Below, in pieces: positions 37,301-47,300 of a DNA stretch of 64,000 bases; the stretch's first letter is position 1, and each line of letters starts with the position of its first letter. Under the pieces are notes generated by a model. That model saw nothing but the letters and a program-made list of their open reading frames with translations. It did not search any database and had not been told where the DNA came from. Source of the stretch: Monocercomonoides exilis (Eukaryota > Preaxostyla > Oxymonadida > Polymastigidae); contig LSRY02000005.1 in assembly GCA_001643675.2 (NCBI GenBank), positions 808,501 to 872,500 on the forward strand. Direction: 5' to 3'. Both the position numbers and the translations under genes were made by a program.

Positions 37301-38262
37301 TCCCTTCTCTCTCACCTTCTCCTTCTCCTTCTCCATCGCCCAGCTTCTTCTTCGACATTGAAACCCCTCCTTGTGCCTCACCCCCTCTTTCTCCTATTCT
37401 TTCTGCTTTTCCTTCTCAGTCTCCATCTCCATCTCCATCTCCATCTCCTTCTCCTTCTCTTTCCTTTTTCATTTCTCCCTCTGTTACTCCTTCTCCTTCT
37501 CCTTCTCCTTCTCCCTCTCATTCTCCTTCTCCTTCCTCCTCCTCTTCTTCCTCTTCTTATTCTTCTCCTATTTCCAGTGCCTCTCTTTCTCCTTCTCCTT
37601 CTCCTTCTGTCTCGCCACACCCTTCCTTCTCCACTTCATTCTTCTCAACATCCACATCTCAGCCACAATCAACCACTTCTGCTTCTTTGGTTCCGTTTGC
37701 ATCATCATCATCATCATCTTCCTCTTCCTCTTCCTCTTCTTCCTCTTCTTCACCATTTCCTTCTTCTTCTGTAAATGACAAGTCCACTTCACAACAACCA
37801 TACACCCAACCACCAAACAGTTCTTCCTCATCTCAAAATGCCCCTCCCTCACAAGACTTGTATGTGTCTCTGTCACCTTATCTCTCTCACATGCACCATT
37901 CTCCACCTCAGCCACTTCAACAGCCTCATCATTCATCATCATCATCTTCTTCTTCTTCTCCTTCTTCCTCTCCCTCTCCTTCTTCTTCTTTTCCTTCTTC
38001 TTCTTCTTCTTCTTCTTCTTCCTCTTCTCCTTCTGCCCTCAATTCTTCATTCACCCCAGCTGATCCATTCATTTTAGAGGCAATGGCTCGTCTGAACAGA
38101 AGCACAGACACAAAAGAAGACAGCTCAGCGCCTTTTCCTGCCTCATCCAACAAAGTCTTCTCAATTGATACAAATCCTGTTTCCAATGGCAATTCATCTG
38201 CTTCTGCTTTGTCTTCTGATTCATTGAATTCATCATTATCATCGTCTTCTTCTTCTTCTTCT

Positions 38263-38293
<31 letters not shown>

Positions 38294-39123
38294 TTTCCTT
38301 TTCTTCTGACACTTCTGCCCCCACAACATCCGAAGCCTCGCTCTTCAAAGCACTTCCGATGGAGGCTCAGCATCCAGCCACATCAGCCGAATCTTCACTG
38401 AAGCAATGCCAAAGCAACATGAATGGAGGAAACCAAGCAGCTGGACTTTCTGTCTTCACTTGTGATGAGCCAATGAAAACAGAAGAGAAATTCTCGTTTG
38501 AAATCCCCGCAGCTTCACAGCCTTCGCTCTCGACGTCGTTTTTCGATCCTGTGCCTGATCCAGCGAAAAGGAATGAAGCAGAAGAGGAAAAGAAAGAGAG
38601 GAAAGAGAACAAAGAAAAGAAAGAAGGGAAAGAAGACAAAGAAAACAAAGAGAACAAGTCCAAAAAGGGCAACAAAGAGAGCAGCATAAAAGATTTCCTC
38701 AAAGACGAGCACTCCAACTTGGCAAAGGCGTATCGCTGTGGAATCGACCCAGCCACTCTGAAGATCAGCCCTCTCATCAAAGTGCTGTTGGACTATCCGA
38801 AAGCTGACCAGAAGCCGGCTGTGATATTCAGCATGGTGCACAACTACAACTCGAAGATGACAACTGTGATGCTCTACATGCCAGCCCCTGCAGCTGTTTC
38901 TGAGGCGAATGCGAACACTTTCCTGTCTGGGCAGATCGTGAAGCACATGATGAAGAGGAAGGCAAAGTACTACAACATTAGAGTGGGCAATGTGCACACA
39001 CTGAAGCTTGCACCGGATGAAGGAGCGGAGCTGATGATTTTGAGGGAGAACGAAGAGAAAGACGGAGAGATGAGGCTGATGGGACTGACAGGGCAGACAG
39101 GGAATACAGAACCAATGGAGTAG
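34399..39123 (+). CDS. AMP-activated protein kinase beta subunit with giant low-complexity insertions
   Basis: Exon 1 (34399-34453) encodes MGPEQSKEEE, a Gly2 start like the N-myristoylated AMPK beta. A 126-bp intron (34454-34579) follows, then exon 2 to TAG at 39121; total 1,532 aa against roughly 270-420 usual. A glycogen-binding CBM48 domain spans about residues 91-213: VGSFNCW, a 40-residue insertion, YKFIVDGQWRYDP and GNMVNV keep the two carbohydrate-binding Trp and the Lys. The C-terminal alpha/gamma-binding domain is split: LMPKMENIIVNHLWA (about residue 755, 36.79 kb) matches LPEPNHVMLNHLYA, and AVIFSMVHNYNSKMTTVMLYMP (about residue 1431, 38.82 kb) matches the final beta hairpin that normally follows within about 15 residues. 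Between are about 660 residues rich in Lys/Glu, then Ser runs. It is the scaffold linking SNF1/AMPK alpha and gamma. Confidence 0.85.
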
Positions 39124-40506
39124 ATGAGTCCGATGGAGTTGCAGGAGAGCGTGTAAAGTTTGGCTGTTGCCTGATGATTGGCAACGGTGTTGTTACATCG
39201 CCTCACTTGCTGATTCCTTTTTTTTTAACTTGAATCAAGTTTAACTTTATTTCATTTTCTACCCTTTTCTTTATCCTTTATTGATCTTTGACTCTGTTTC
39301 ATTCTTTTTTTTATTTAAAAAAAGAATTTTAATTATATTTGAAGTGAGTTATGTCAATTGTTTTTGCATTCAAATTGTTTTACCTTTCATTTCTATAAAA
39401 GCGCTTTCATTTGAATTGGTTTGGCTTTATTTATTTATTTAGTTATTTATTTAATAATTATTGTTATTATTTTGATTTTTTAGAGCACAACTATTGAATT
39501 GTTTGCGAATCTTTCAAAATAAAAAAAATGTTTGTTTCACTGGAAATTATCCCATCTGTTTGTAAATGAGATTTGATCGAAGGGTCACATGCTTTGTGTT
39601 TATTGCCTCATCAATGATACATTCATCAACAAGATGTATTGATTGTTTTGTTTCAAACTATAATTTCTCTATTTTATTTTATTTTATTTTATTTTATTTA
39701 AAAAATCAATTTGTTTTGACTTCTTTCTTTTCAGCGTCGCATTGCAGCGATCGTCCTCATTCATTAGAAGTGCATCCTTTCAAAAAAAGTTCTTTTTCAC
39801 ATGTTTGATCAAAGCTGCAACTTATTTATTTGTTTTTGAATGTGTTTTTTTTTCCAGCAACATAAATTGAATATCCTAATTTCCTTAGAGTTGTTACAAT
39901 CATTCAATAATATGTCTATCTTCCTTGTTATGCTTTCTTTATTGTTTTGCTGCTTTGATGTATAATTTGATAGATGTATCCATTGTTTATGTGATATTAA
40001 TTGCAGATAGAGAGGGTTATGTGTTCATTTTTTAATTTTCACATTTATGATTTTTTTTTGAATTTTAATTAAAACTTTTGTTTTTTCCATTCCTTTTTTT
40101 TTCCTTTTTTCGATTTTGTTTTTTCAATCCCTTTAAAGAGGGATATAAATAAATACACATCAAAAAATAAAAAATATCAACTTGTGAGACTTTTTGTTAA
40201 CTTTTAATTGTTTCAAACAATTCTCTATTTGCAAAAGAATTATGCACGAAAGAAAAAACTTGGCAGTTTTTTTTTCAGAAGAAATCAGAGCTTCTTAACT
40301 GTGATTAATATTCACAGATTCTAAATCGAATCAAGAAATTGAAAAAAATACTGAATTATCATTTAAAATTGCAAACTGAAAACAGTTTTTCTCATAATTG
40401 TGAAATGTTTCATGAATGCACAGAAATCAAAATAACTAAATATTTCTTTCTTTTTTTCCATTGAAGTGAACTCTTTATTTTGTGAAATGATTAATTTGAG
40501 CGGACA
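39124..40506. other. Convergent intergenic region, AT-rich, no gene seen
   Basis: About 1.4 kb lies between the 3' ends of the AMPK beta and SNIP1-like genes. It is AT-rich with T-tracts and an (ATTTT)n microsatellite. Open frames here lack protein-like composition. It presumably holds both 3' untranslated regions; an AATAAA-like stretch (AAAATAAAAAAAATG) lies near 39,520. Confidence 0.6.
39671..39699. repeat. (ATTTT)n microsatellite
   Basis: Five consecutive ATTTT units plus a partial one are read directly in the intergenic region. Confidence 0.9.
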
Positions 40507-41631
40507 TTACTCAGTTCTTGCCCTTTTTTCATGAAACTGTATTCTTTGCTCAAAATCATCATCGTAATCGTCTTCATCGTCATCATCAAGCGAGCCTCTC
40601 GAGGTGTTATACGCAGAACTTCTTGATGAATTGCTTGGAGCATATGAGCTTAGTCGCTTTTGAGGCAATTTATCGTGAGATGGCTGTGTAACTGGATTTG
40701 AATGTGGTTGCGCTGAACTGTGCTCTTCCTTGTCATCTTCTTCATCTTTTCCAGAAATCCTTTCTTCAACTTGCTTCAAGCCTCGTTCAATTCGCTTTTT
40801 CTTTTCTTCTTCCCGCTCTCTTTCAGCTTTCTTTTCAGCGTCTAAATCTACTTTTTCCTTTTCTTCCAATTCATCTTTGTCAATTTCGCCTTTATCTACA
40901 CTCTCTTCAGTCAAAAACACATAATCACGAGTACTATGCCCAAATTTCACAACATCCTTTTCTTTAATTTCATAATATTGATACGGCTCCAATTTTTCAT
41001 CGTTGAGAAATGTTCCATTTGTGCTCCTAAGATCCATAATAAAAGGACTAATTGTTTAAAATGTGATTTATTTCACAATAAATCTTTAATTTTTGTACAA
41101 ACCGAACGACAGTTTTCATTGTTCCATCTTTTTGCGCAAGAGATAATTTTCTGAAATAAAGAACAGCATGCTGAGAAGATGTCGAGGGATGCAAAATGGG
41201 AATATCCGCAATCTAAGCAATGGGATTAGAAAGTGAAATTACAATTCAATTTGTCATCTTAAATCAAACTCTTTTATCTCTTCCAAATAAGAATCCAGTA
41301 CGAGTATGAATTGGTATTGGATCTTTAAAAAAAATACTTTTCAAAATTTTAGTAAAAAAGAAATGAAACCTTCAACTAAATCATCATCTTTAAAACAATA
41401 AATTCTCCATCTCAACTTTGGAATATGAGCATCTGGGGGTTCGTCCCATTTCAAATAGATTCCTTTGTAGTAACAGCCTTCAGCAGCCAATGCGCCGCTC
41501 TAAAATAAAGAATTCAATACATAAATATTTTCAATCTTTACAAATGCGAAATATGAAAATACAAGGCAAACTTGTTTATAATTTGGTTCTTCTTTCTTGG
41601 TACTTGCATTTGTTTTCCCTAATTCAGACAT
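40507..41631 (-). CDS. SNIP1/Pml1-like FHA-domain protein (RES splicing complex), five exons
   Basis: Exons 41631-41572, 41499-41370, 41322-41270, 41212-41103 and 41047-40507 join to 297 aa. Introns are 72, 47, 57 and 55 bp, donors GTTTGC, GTTTCA, GTTTGA and GTTTGT. The FHA phosphothreonine-binding domain runs from WRIYCFKDD (about residue 50) through LFGRDKR (77-81), SSQHAVLYF (about 93-101) to PFIMDLRSTNGTFLND (119-134). This matches SNIP1/Pml1/DAWDLE, including the GRD, SxxH and TNG phosphate-contact motifs. After the domain comes a charged helical region (EEKEKVDLDAEKKAERERE) and a Ser/Asp-rich tail ending RIQFHEKRARTE. The known role in other eukaryotes is pre-mRNA retention and splicing. 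Animal SNIP1 has its FHA near the C-terminus, so the long tail here is unusual. Confidence 0.85.
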
Positions 41632-41790
41632 AAATAGTTATTTATAATATATTACGGGATGTTTTTTCTTTTTGCATTTTCTTCAGAAATTGAGGAATGT
41701 TGTCTTTCATTTTCCTTTTGAAGATTTTTATCTAAACTGCGAAAAGGCAAAGAGAGCAAGTCTTAACCATTATATTAAGTTTATTTCTTT
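41632..41790. promoter_or_regulatory. Divergent promoter, SNIP1-like / tRNase Z
   Basis: 159 bp separates the start codons of the two head-to-head genes. It is AT-rich and no named element is recognisable. Confidence 0.5.
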
Positions 41791-43208
41791 ATGAAACTTG
41801 TGTTTCTTGGAACATGGTTTGAGCATGTTGTTATGTAATGCATTTTTTGATATTAGTTTTTATGTTTTTTCAGTTCTGCTTTACCAACCCCTAAACGAAA
41901 TACTTCTTGCACAGCTTTGATTCAAGATAATAATGAAATGTGGCTTTTTGATTGCGGAGAAGGTTCTCTTCGTTCTTTGCTATCGCGAACAGACACGAAT
42001 GTAGGTAATATTACAGCAATTTTTCTTACACATTTGCACGGAGATCATATTTTTGGGTTATTCAGCGTATTGAGATGGTTAACTCTTCATGGAATCACAC
42101 GAACACTTGATCTAATTGCTCCCGTTGGGATTAAAGAACTCATTGAAACTGTACAACGCATTACAGATCTTGATATAGATTATCCTATTAATTTCATTGA
42201 ATTGGTTTGCTTGATTTTTAAGGAATGAAAAAAAATAAATTTCATTTCGACTTTATGTTGAATTCAGTACGGTTCAAAGGAGACAATTTTATCTCCATTT
42301 AATAAGTCACAGTTCAGTGCAAATGCAATCCAAAAGTTGGGAATGCCTATTATTGCGCTTCCACTTTCTCATCGAATTCGATCATTTGGATATTTTCTGG
42401 ATATACCTTATAATTATGAAATGTATAGTGGAGAAAAAGAAAAATCACACAGATTGTTGATATGCGGTGATACGGGAAATGGATATGGTCGCCCACCGGG
42501 CACATTTTTTAATCAATCTGAAATACCTCCATCTCTTTCTCTTGGAGATACTTCATCTGCAACACCTTCATCTCAGCAAATCACAACAAGCTCATCATCT
42601 TCAATATGTTCTCCCTCCTCTTCTGCGACTCCTTCATCGAGCACCCAGCCATTTATTTTGAGACCAGAGCCAAAATCTTTATCTGTCACTTCAACTGATT
42701 TGCAGGAGTCTTATATGGGAGCCATGCCAATGTTAGGTCCATCAGTTACTCCTCCAGTCACCCCAAAGCCATTGTCTTCGGACAGTTCAAGCCGTCCTGT
42801 TCGCACAACACACAATTTTGGAGATGCAGGCGATTGGGAAAGGGTTGAACGAATTGTGCAATATGTTGACACTTTAGTGCATGAAACAACATATCCTGCT
42901 GATCGGGAAAGAGATGCAGAATTTTGGGGTCATTCTACGACTGTTAACACAGCACAACGAGCGAAGCGATTAAAGGCTAAGCAGCTTGTCATGATGCATT
43001 TCAGGTTTGAGCATTGTTTTATTGATGATTCTTTGGTTGATAGTTTGATTTGAACATGGACATTTTTTTTAAAAAATGTATTAGCGCCAGATATTTCAAG
43101 CATAGCGATGATGGTTTGAAATTAATGAAGAAGGAAACAGAACGCGAATGTGGACCTTCAATAAAGGTAATATGCCCTTTTGATGGAACAGATCTTTATT
43201 TGAAATGA
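41791..43208 (+). CDS. tRNase Z, short form (tRNA 3'-processing endonuclease)
   Basis: Removes the 3' trailer of pre-tRNAs. Exons 41791-41816, 41874-42204, 42268-43004 and 43085-43208 join to 405 aa; introns are 57, 63 and 80 bp with donors GTTTGA, GTTTGC and GTTTGA. All metallo-beta-lactamase motifs are present: PTPKRNTSC after GTCSAL, FLTHLHGDHIFGL (zinc ligands, residues 62-67), PLSHRIRSFGY, LLICGDTG (about 185), LVHETTY (about 324), GHST (about 339) and MMHFSARY (about 364). The last motif only appears after the third intron is removed; unspliced it would read HFRFEHC. A Ser/Pro-rich insertion of about 130 residues lies between GDTG and HETTY. Length without it matches the usual short form (about 280-360 aa). 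Confidence 0.93.
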
Positions 43209-43762
43209 ATAGTTTATTTTAATAAATAATTTATATTATAATTTCTTGAAAAAGATTTGATAAGGTAATTGAATTCAATTATGATATCTTTTAAAAATTT
43301 TTAAAGTTTCTATCTATTATGTATATTTTCTATTGGAGCATTTTTATTGTTGTATTTTGAAAATTATTGTAGTTTACGATACAATCATTTTCTGAGTAAA
43401 AATTTGAAGTAATTTATTCTTTTTCAACCACACTGTAATCATCATTTGTTTTATTTTGTTTTCATTACAATTGCAACCTTTTCCTTTTTATTTTAAAATG
43501 CTTGAAATATAAGCATTTTTATATTTTTTGTTTTCAATTTCTGTGTGATTTTTTTTAAAAAAAGTATACATTCAACAAAATTTCAAAGTGTCTTTCTAAG
43601 TTAAATTCTCATTCTCGATTATGAAGCGTTCTTGGTGAAAATCGTTCATTTTAAATGCGATGTGAATTACACACATTCAGAAAGGTTGTGAATTGAATGA
43701 AAAAATAAAATACTTTCAAAAAGATTGATGTTATTCAAATATGTGAGGCAATAACACAAAAT
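43209..43762. other. Convergent intergenic region, no gene seen
   Basis: About 550 bp of AT-rich DNA lies between the 3' ends of tRNase Z and the prefoldin subunit. Only 3' untranslated sequence is expected. Confidence 0.6.
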
Positions 43763-44302
43763 TTAACTTGAAGTTTGTTGCCTCAATTCAACAAGTTGTT
43801 TTTGTAATTCATCTGCTTTCTTTTCTGCTGCCTCATGAAGCTTTTCAACTCGTTCTCTATAAGTGTTTCATTTTGATTAGAATATAATCAAATTGCAAAA
43901 ATCAAAATGATCTAACAAATACAAACAATTCTTCTTTCAAATGATGTTCATGCTGAGCAAGAATGTGAATAGTTTCCTCTTTGCTTTGGGGAAACATAAC
44001 AGTTCCCACTTGCTTGTAAATTTCATCAGTATCTTTCGCTAATTCAAGCTCCTAACAGTAAAGAACGAACAAGCATTAAAATTTTTATTTCATAGACTGC
44101 TTTATGCAAACTTTACGTGTCATTTCATGCTCTGTTTGTTGTGCAAGAAGCTTTTGCCTTGAAGATGCCAAATCGGTCAGTTCTATAAAAAAAGTTTGAA
44201 GATCAATTTGAAGACATCAACCATACCCTTTTGAGAGCTTCTTATTTCCGCAAGCAATTTATCGAGTTTCTCTTGAACTTCTGGAGCGAGCTGTGCCGAC
44301 AT
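43763..44302 (-). CDS. Prefoldin beta-type subunit, probably subunit 6, four exons
   Basis: Co-chaperone subunit that passes nascent actin and tubulin to the CCT chaperonin. Exons 44302-44227, 44182-44112, 44051-43927 and 43856-43763 join to 121 aa. Introns are 44, 60 and 70 bp (donors GTATGG, GTTTGC, GTTTGT). The product is an N-terminal coiled coil (MSAQLAPEVQEKLDKLLAEI...), a central ELELAKDTDEIYKQVGTVMFPQSKEE that fits the beta-prefoldin hairpin (E-L-x-L..D..vYkxvGpvlv.q), and a second coil ending KQLVELRQQTSS. Length and layout match prefoldin 6 best; subunits 2 and 4 are less likely. It lies head-to-head with the NAT10-like gene. Confidence 0.87.
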
Positions 44303-44372
44303 TTTTCTTCTCTTTTTCTTTAAGTTCCTTACTTATGGTAATGGCCCATATTACAACTGACAGGATCCCCAA
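44303..44372. promoter_or_regulatory. Very short bidirectional promoter, prefoldin / NAT10-like
   Basis: Only 70 bases lie between the start codons of two divergently transcribed housekeeping genes. Both transcription starts and both 5' untranslated regions must fit here or overlap the coding sequences. No motif is identified. Confidence 0.55.
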
Positions 44373-47300
44373 ATGGTAAAACGCAATTATTTGGGTTCCC
44401 TATTTAAAAAAGCATACAAACACCAAAATAAAACTATCATTGGATTATATGGAAGCGAAAATCTGAACAAAATAGTCTGAATACTTTTTTCTTTTAAAAT
44501 TTGAAGAAATTTATGAATTTTTCTTTTATGCTTTTTATTATGATTTAAACTATTATCAATTTCATAATCGTCACAAAACAAAATGTTTTTCTGACATGAA
44601 TTTGTGCAAATTATATAATTTTAGTGCTTGGCAACTGCAAAGTTATTGAAAAAAGCTGATATTCAATGTTCTGTGTTATCTCTTGCTCACAATAATTCAA
44701 CGTTTGTTCAATGTTCCTAATTTAAATGCACTCATATTTTTTACAGAGAAAGTGCTCTTTCAGATGATGTACTGCGCAATGTTAATGGATATCGCTTCAT
44801 AGAGATTTATTCATCTGTTCCTTATCCATGTGGTGATCCACCATTTTCAATTTGCATTGTCGAGGTATTAATTTCATTTTGTTAACGCATTGCAATTATT
44901 TTCACTTTTTAAAAATAGGATTTTTTATCAACATCCTTTGATGTTATTTCTAATACTTTCCTTGCATTAAATCCATTTTCAATAATACTCATCGATCTTT
45001 CTGCAGCCTTTCCAATTTCCTTGAAGGATGCGGTTTGTTAATTCATAAATTGATGATTTAAAGATATGACCACTTTCTTTCTTTTTTTCCCCCCGAAAAG
45101 GGATCGTTAATTCCTGATGAATTTCTTTCTCCATCTCGAAAGAGAGTTCTTTCCATTCTGTTCTCTTCACCATTTTCGCTTTGTCTATCTAAACGAGAAT
45201 ATTTACGTCAAGCATCATCTCTTTGCACGCAATCTTTTCTTCTCAATTCTTCTCAGTCAGAAGCTGAAACGAAAAAATCTTCAACACTTTCACTTTCTTT
45301 CGCATCATCATCGTTACCAAATCCATCTGCAGCATCTCATGCAGCTCTCACTTCAATTTCGCAACTTCTGTCAACTGTGGCAGATATTCCAATCATTTCA
45401 CCTCTTTTTTCTGATCTTTGCTCCCACCATATCTTCTCTTCCACTTATTCTTCTGGCACATCAACTGATAATTCGGAAACCACTTCTGATCCGATCCCAT
45501 ACTCCACTCCAGAATCTATTCTCGAGCAAGCAAATGCATTTCTCGTGGTTGCAAATGCATTGTCCGCACATGTGTCGTCTTTTGGCTCGCTTACCACTTC
45601 ATCTTCACTAATTAATGACTTAACACAGTTGAACAACTTAGGTTCTTTGTCGTCGCTTCAGCTGGTTGGAAATAGTTTTGTCTTAGCTGCACCCACAACA
45701 GCGTCGCTATCTTCGGCTGCTGTGTGCGGTTACTCGATTGCTGTGGCTGTGGCTGTTGGCCTCCCGTCGATCTCACTTGTGGCGATGGAAGGAGCAACGA
45801 GAGAGGAAAAGGAAGTTGTTACAGCAATTAAAGCAGGAAGATCAGTGAAAAACATAAAAAAGAGAGAAAAAGAAGGAGATGAAATGTCAAGTCAAACGAA
45901 GATGACTGACAGCGCTGATAGTATTTTGGAGAGCACATCCAGTCTGACAGAAACAGAGACCATTTGGATGTCGTGTCTGCGTGCCTTTGATTTGCTGGGA
46001 TATAAAGAAGGAAAAGACTACACGATCGTTGCACACGAAGACAGCTCAGAAGCAGCAAAAAGAAAGAAAAAGAAAGTTGGATCTACACAAAAGGAAGGTC
46101 AAATAGAGAATACCAGACAATCTGTCAGTCGGCCAACAATTGTTCGAATAGACTTCTACAAAACACACAAGCAGACAATCCAGTTTCTGCTTCCAACTGA
46201 GCTTCACTTGGCTTCTCTCTCTGACTTCACTGTCTGCGTGTCACCTCATCTTTTCCCCTTCTTCCTCTCTTCCTCTCCTCTTTCGTCTGTCTCTGCCACT
46301 TCATCCTCCTCCTTTTCTCAGCAGTCTTCCATCATCCAAAAGCATCTTGCCTCGCTTCCTTTCTCTCTCTCCACCATTTCAGTTGGAGGGCCAGACGGGC
46401 TTCCAGACGACGAATGGATCAACGAAACGTTCTCTGGCGCTTCTACGGGCACTTCATCTTTTGCTTCGTCTGTCGTGCCATCAGAAAGATCTCGTCAGTC
46501 TTCCTCGGCAAAATCACTCATTCTGCAGCATCCGCCACGGATGCCTGTGTCTGACCCGCTTCTCCATCTGCTCGAGAGGGCTTTCTTCTTCTCATACTCT
46601 CCACTTGCTTCTTCGCCTTCCGAAGATAATACATCACTCGCCCGTGCTCCATCAACCAGTCTGGGTGTGTGCAGTGTTTGCCCTCCTCCTGCTTTGTGTG
46701 TGCTGCATCTTGTGAATGCATCTGCACTTTTATCACTTCAGAATGCATCGCCAAGCGCTATTCTCAAACTTTTTGCAGACAAAAAAAAGAAGGCCGAAGA
46801 AGATGGTGAAAGAAGTGATGACAGTGAGGAAGAAGAAGAAGATGGTGATGAAGACAGCGATTCAATGAATGGGGATGACGAGCATAATTTCGAAGATATG
46901 GATGTTGATTATGAAGGCATTTCACAGAAGAACTCAAAGAAATTTGGTGCGCTGAAATCAGAAAAAAGCAACAAAGCTAAAGGCAAGCGACAATCACAGG
47001 CTAATTTGCAGAAAAGCGGTGAAATTTCCAGAGAACAGGAGGAAGAAGAGCTTCTGATGAAAGTGCTGCATTTGCTTCGGGTGTCTCGTTTGACTCCGAC
47101 TTCGGCAGAGGAAACACGATGCATCATTGACGAAGGACAGCAAAGAGAAGAGAATGAAAATGGAGATGCAGGAAAGAAAAATCAAGAAAAGAAGGAAAAC
47201 GCAAAGGAAGAAAAAGGGAAGAAAAAGCGAAAAAGCAAAAGCGGATCAATTTCTGTGCAGGAAACAGAAGAGAAAACAACAAACAAAGAATCTGGCCCAA

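Noticed and set aside
37358-38348. Long Leu/Ser/Glu/Arg-rich open frames on both strands over the AMPK beta gene
   Set aside because: Shadows of poly-Ser (TCT/TCC/TCA) runs; the real frame is fixed by the conserved domains at both ends.
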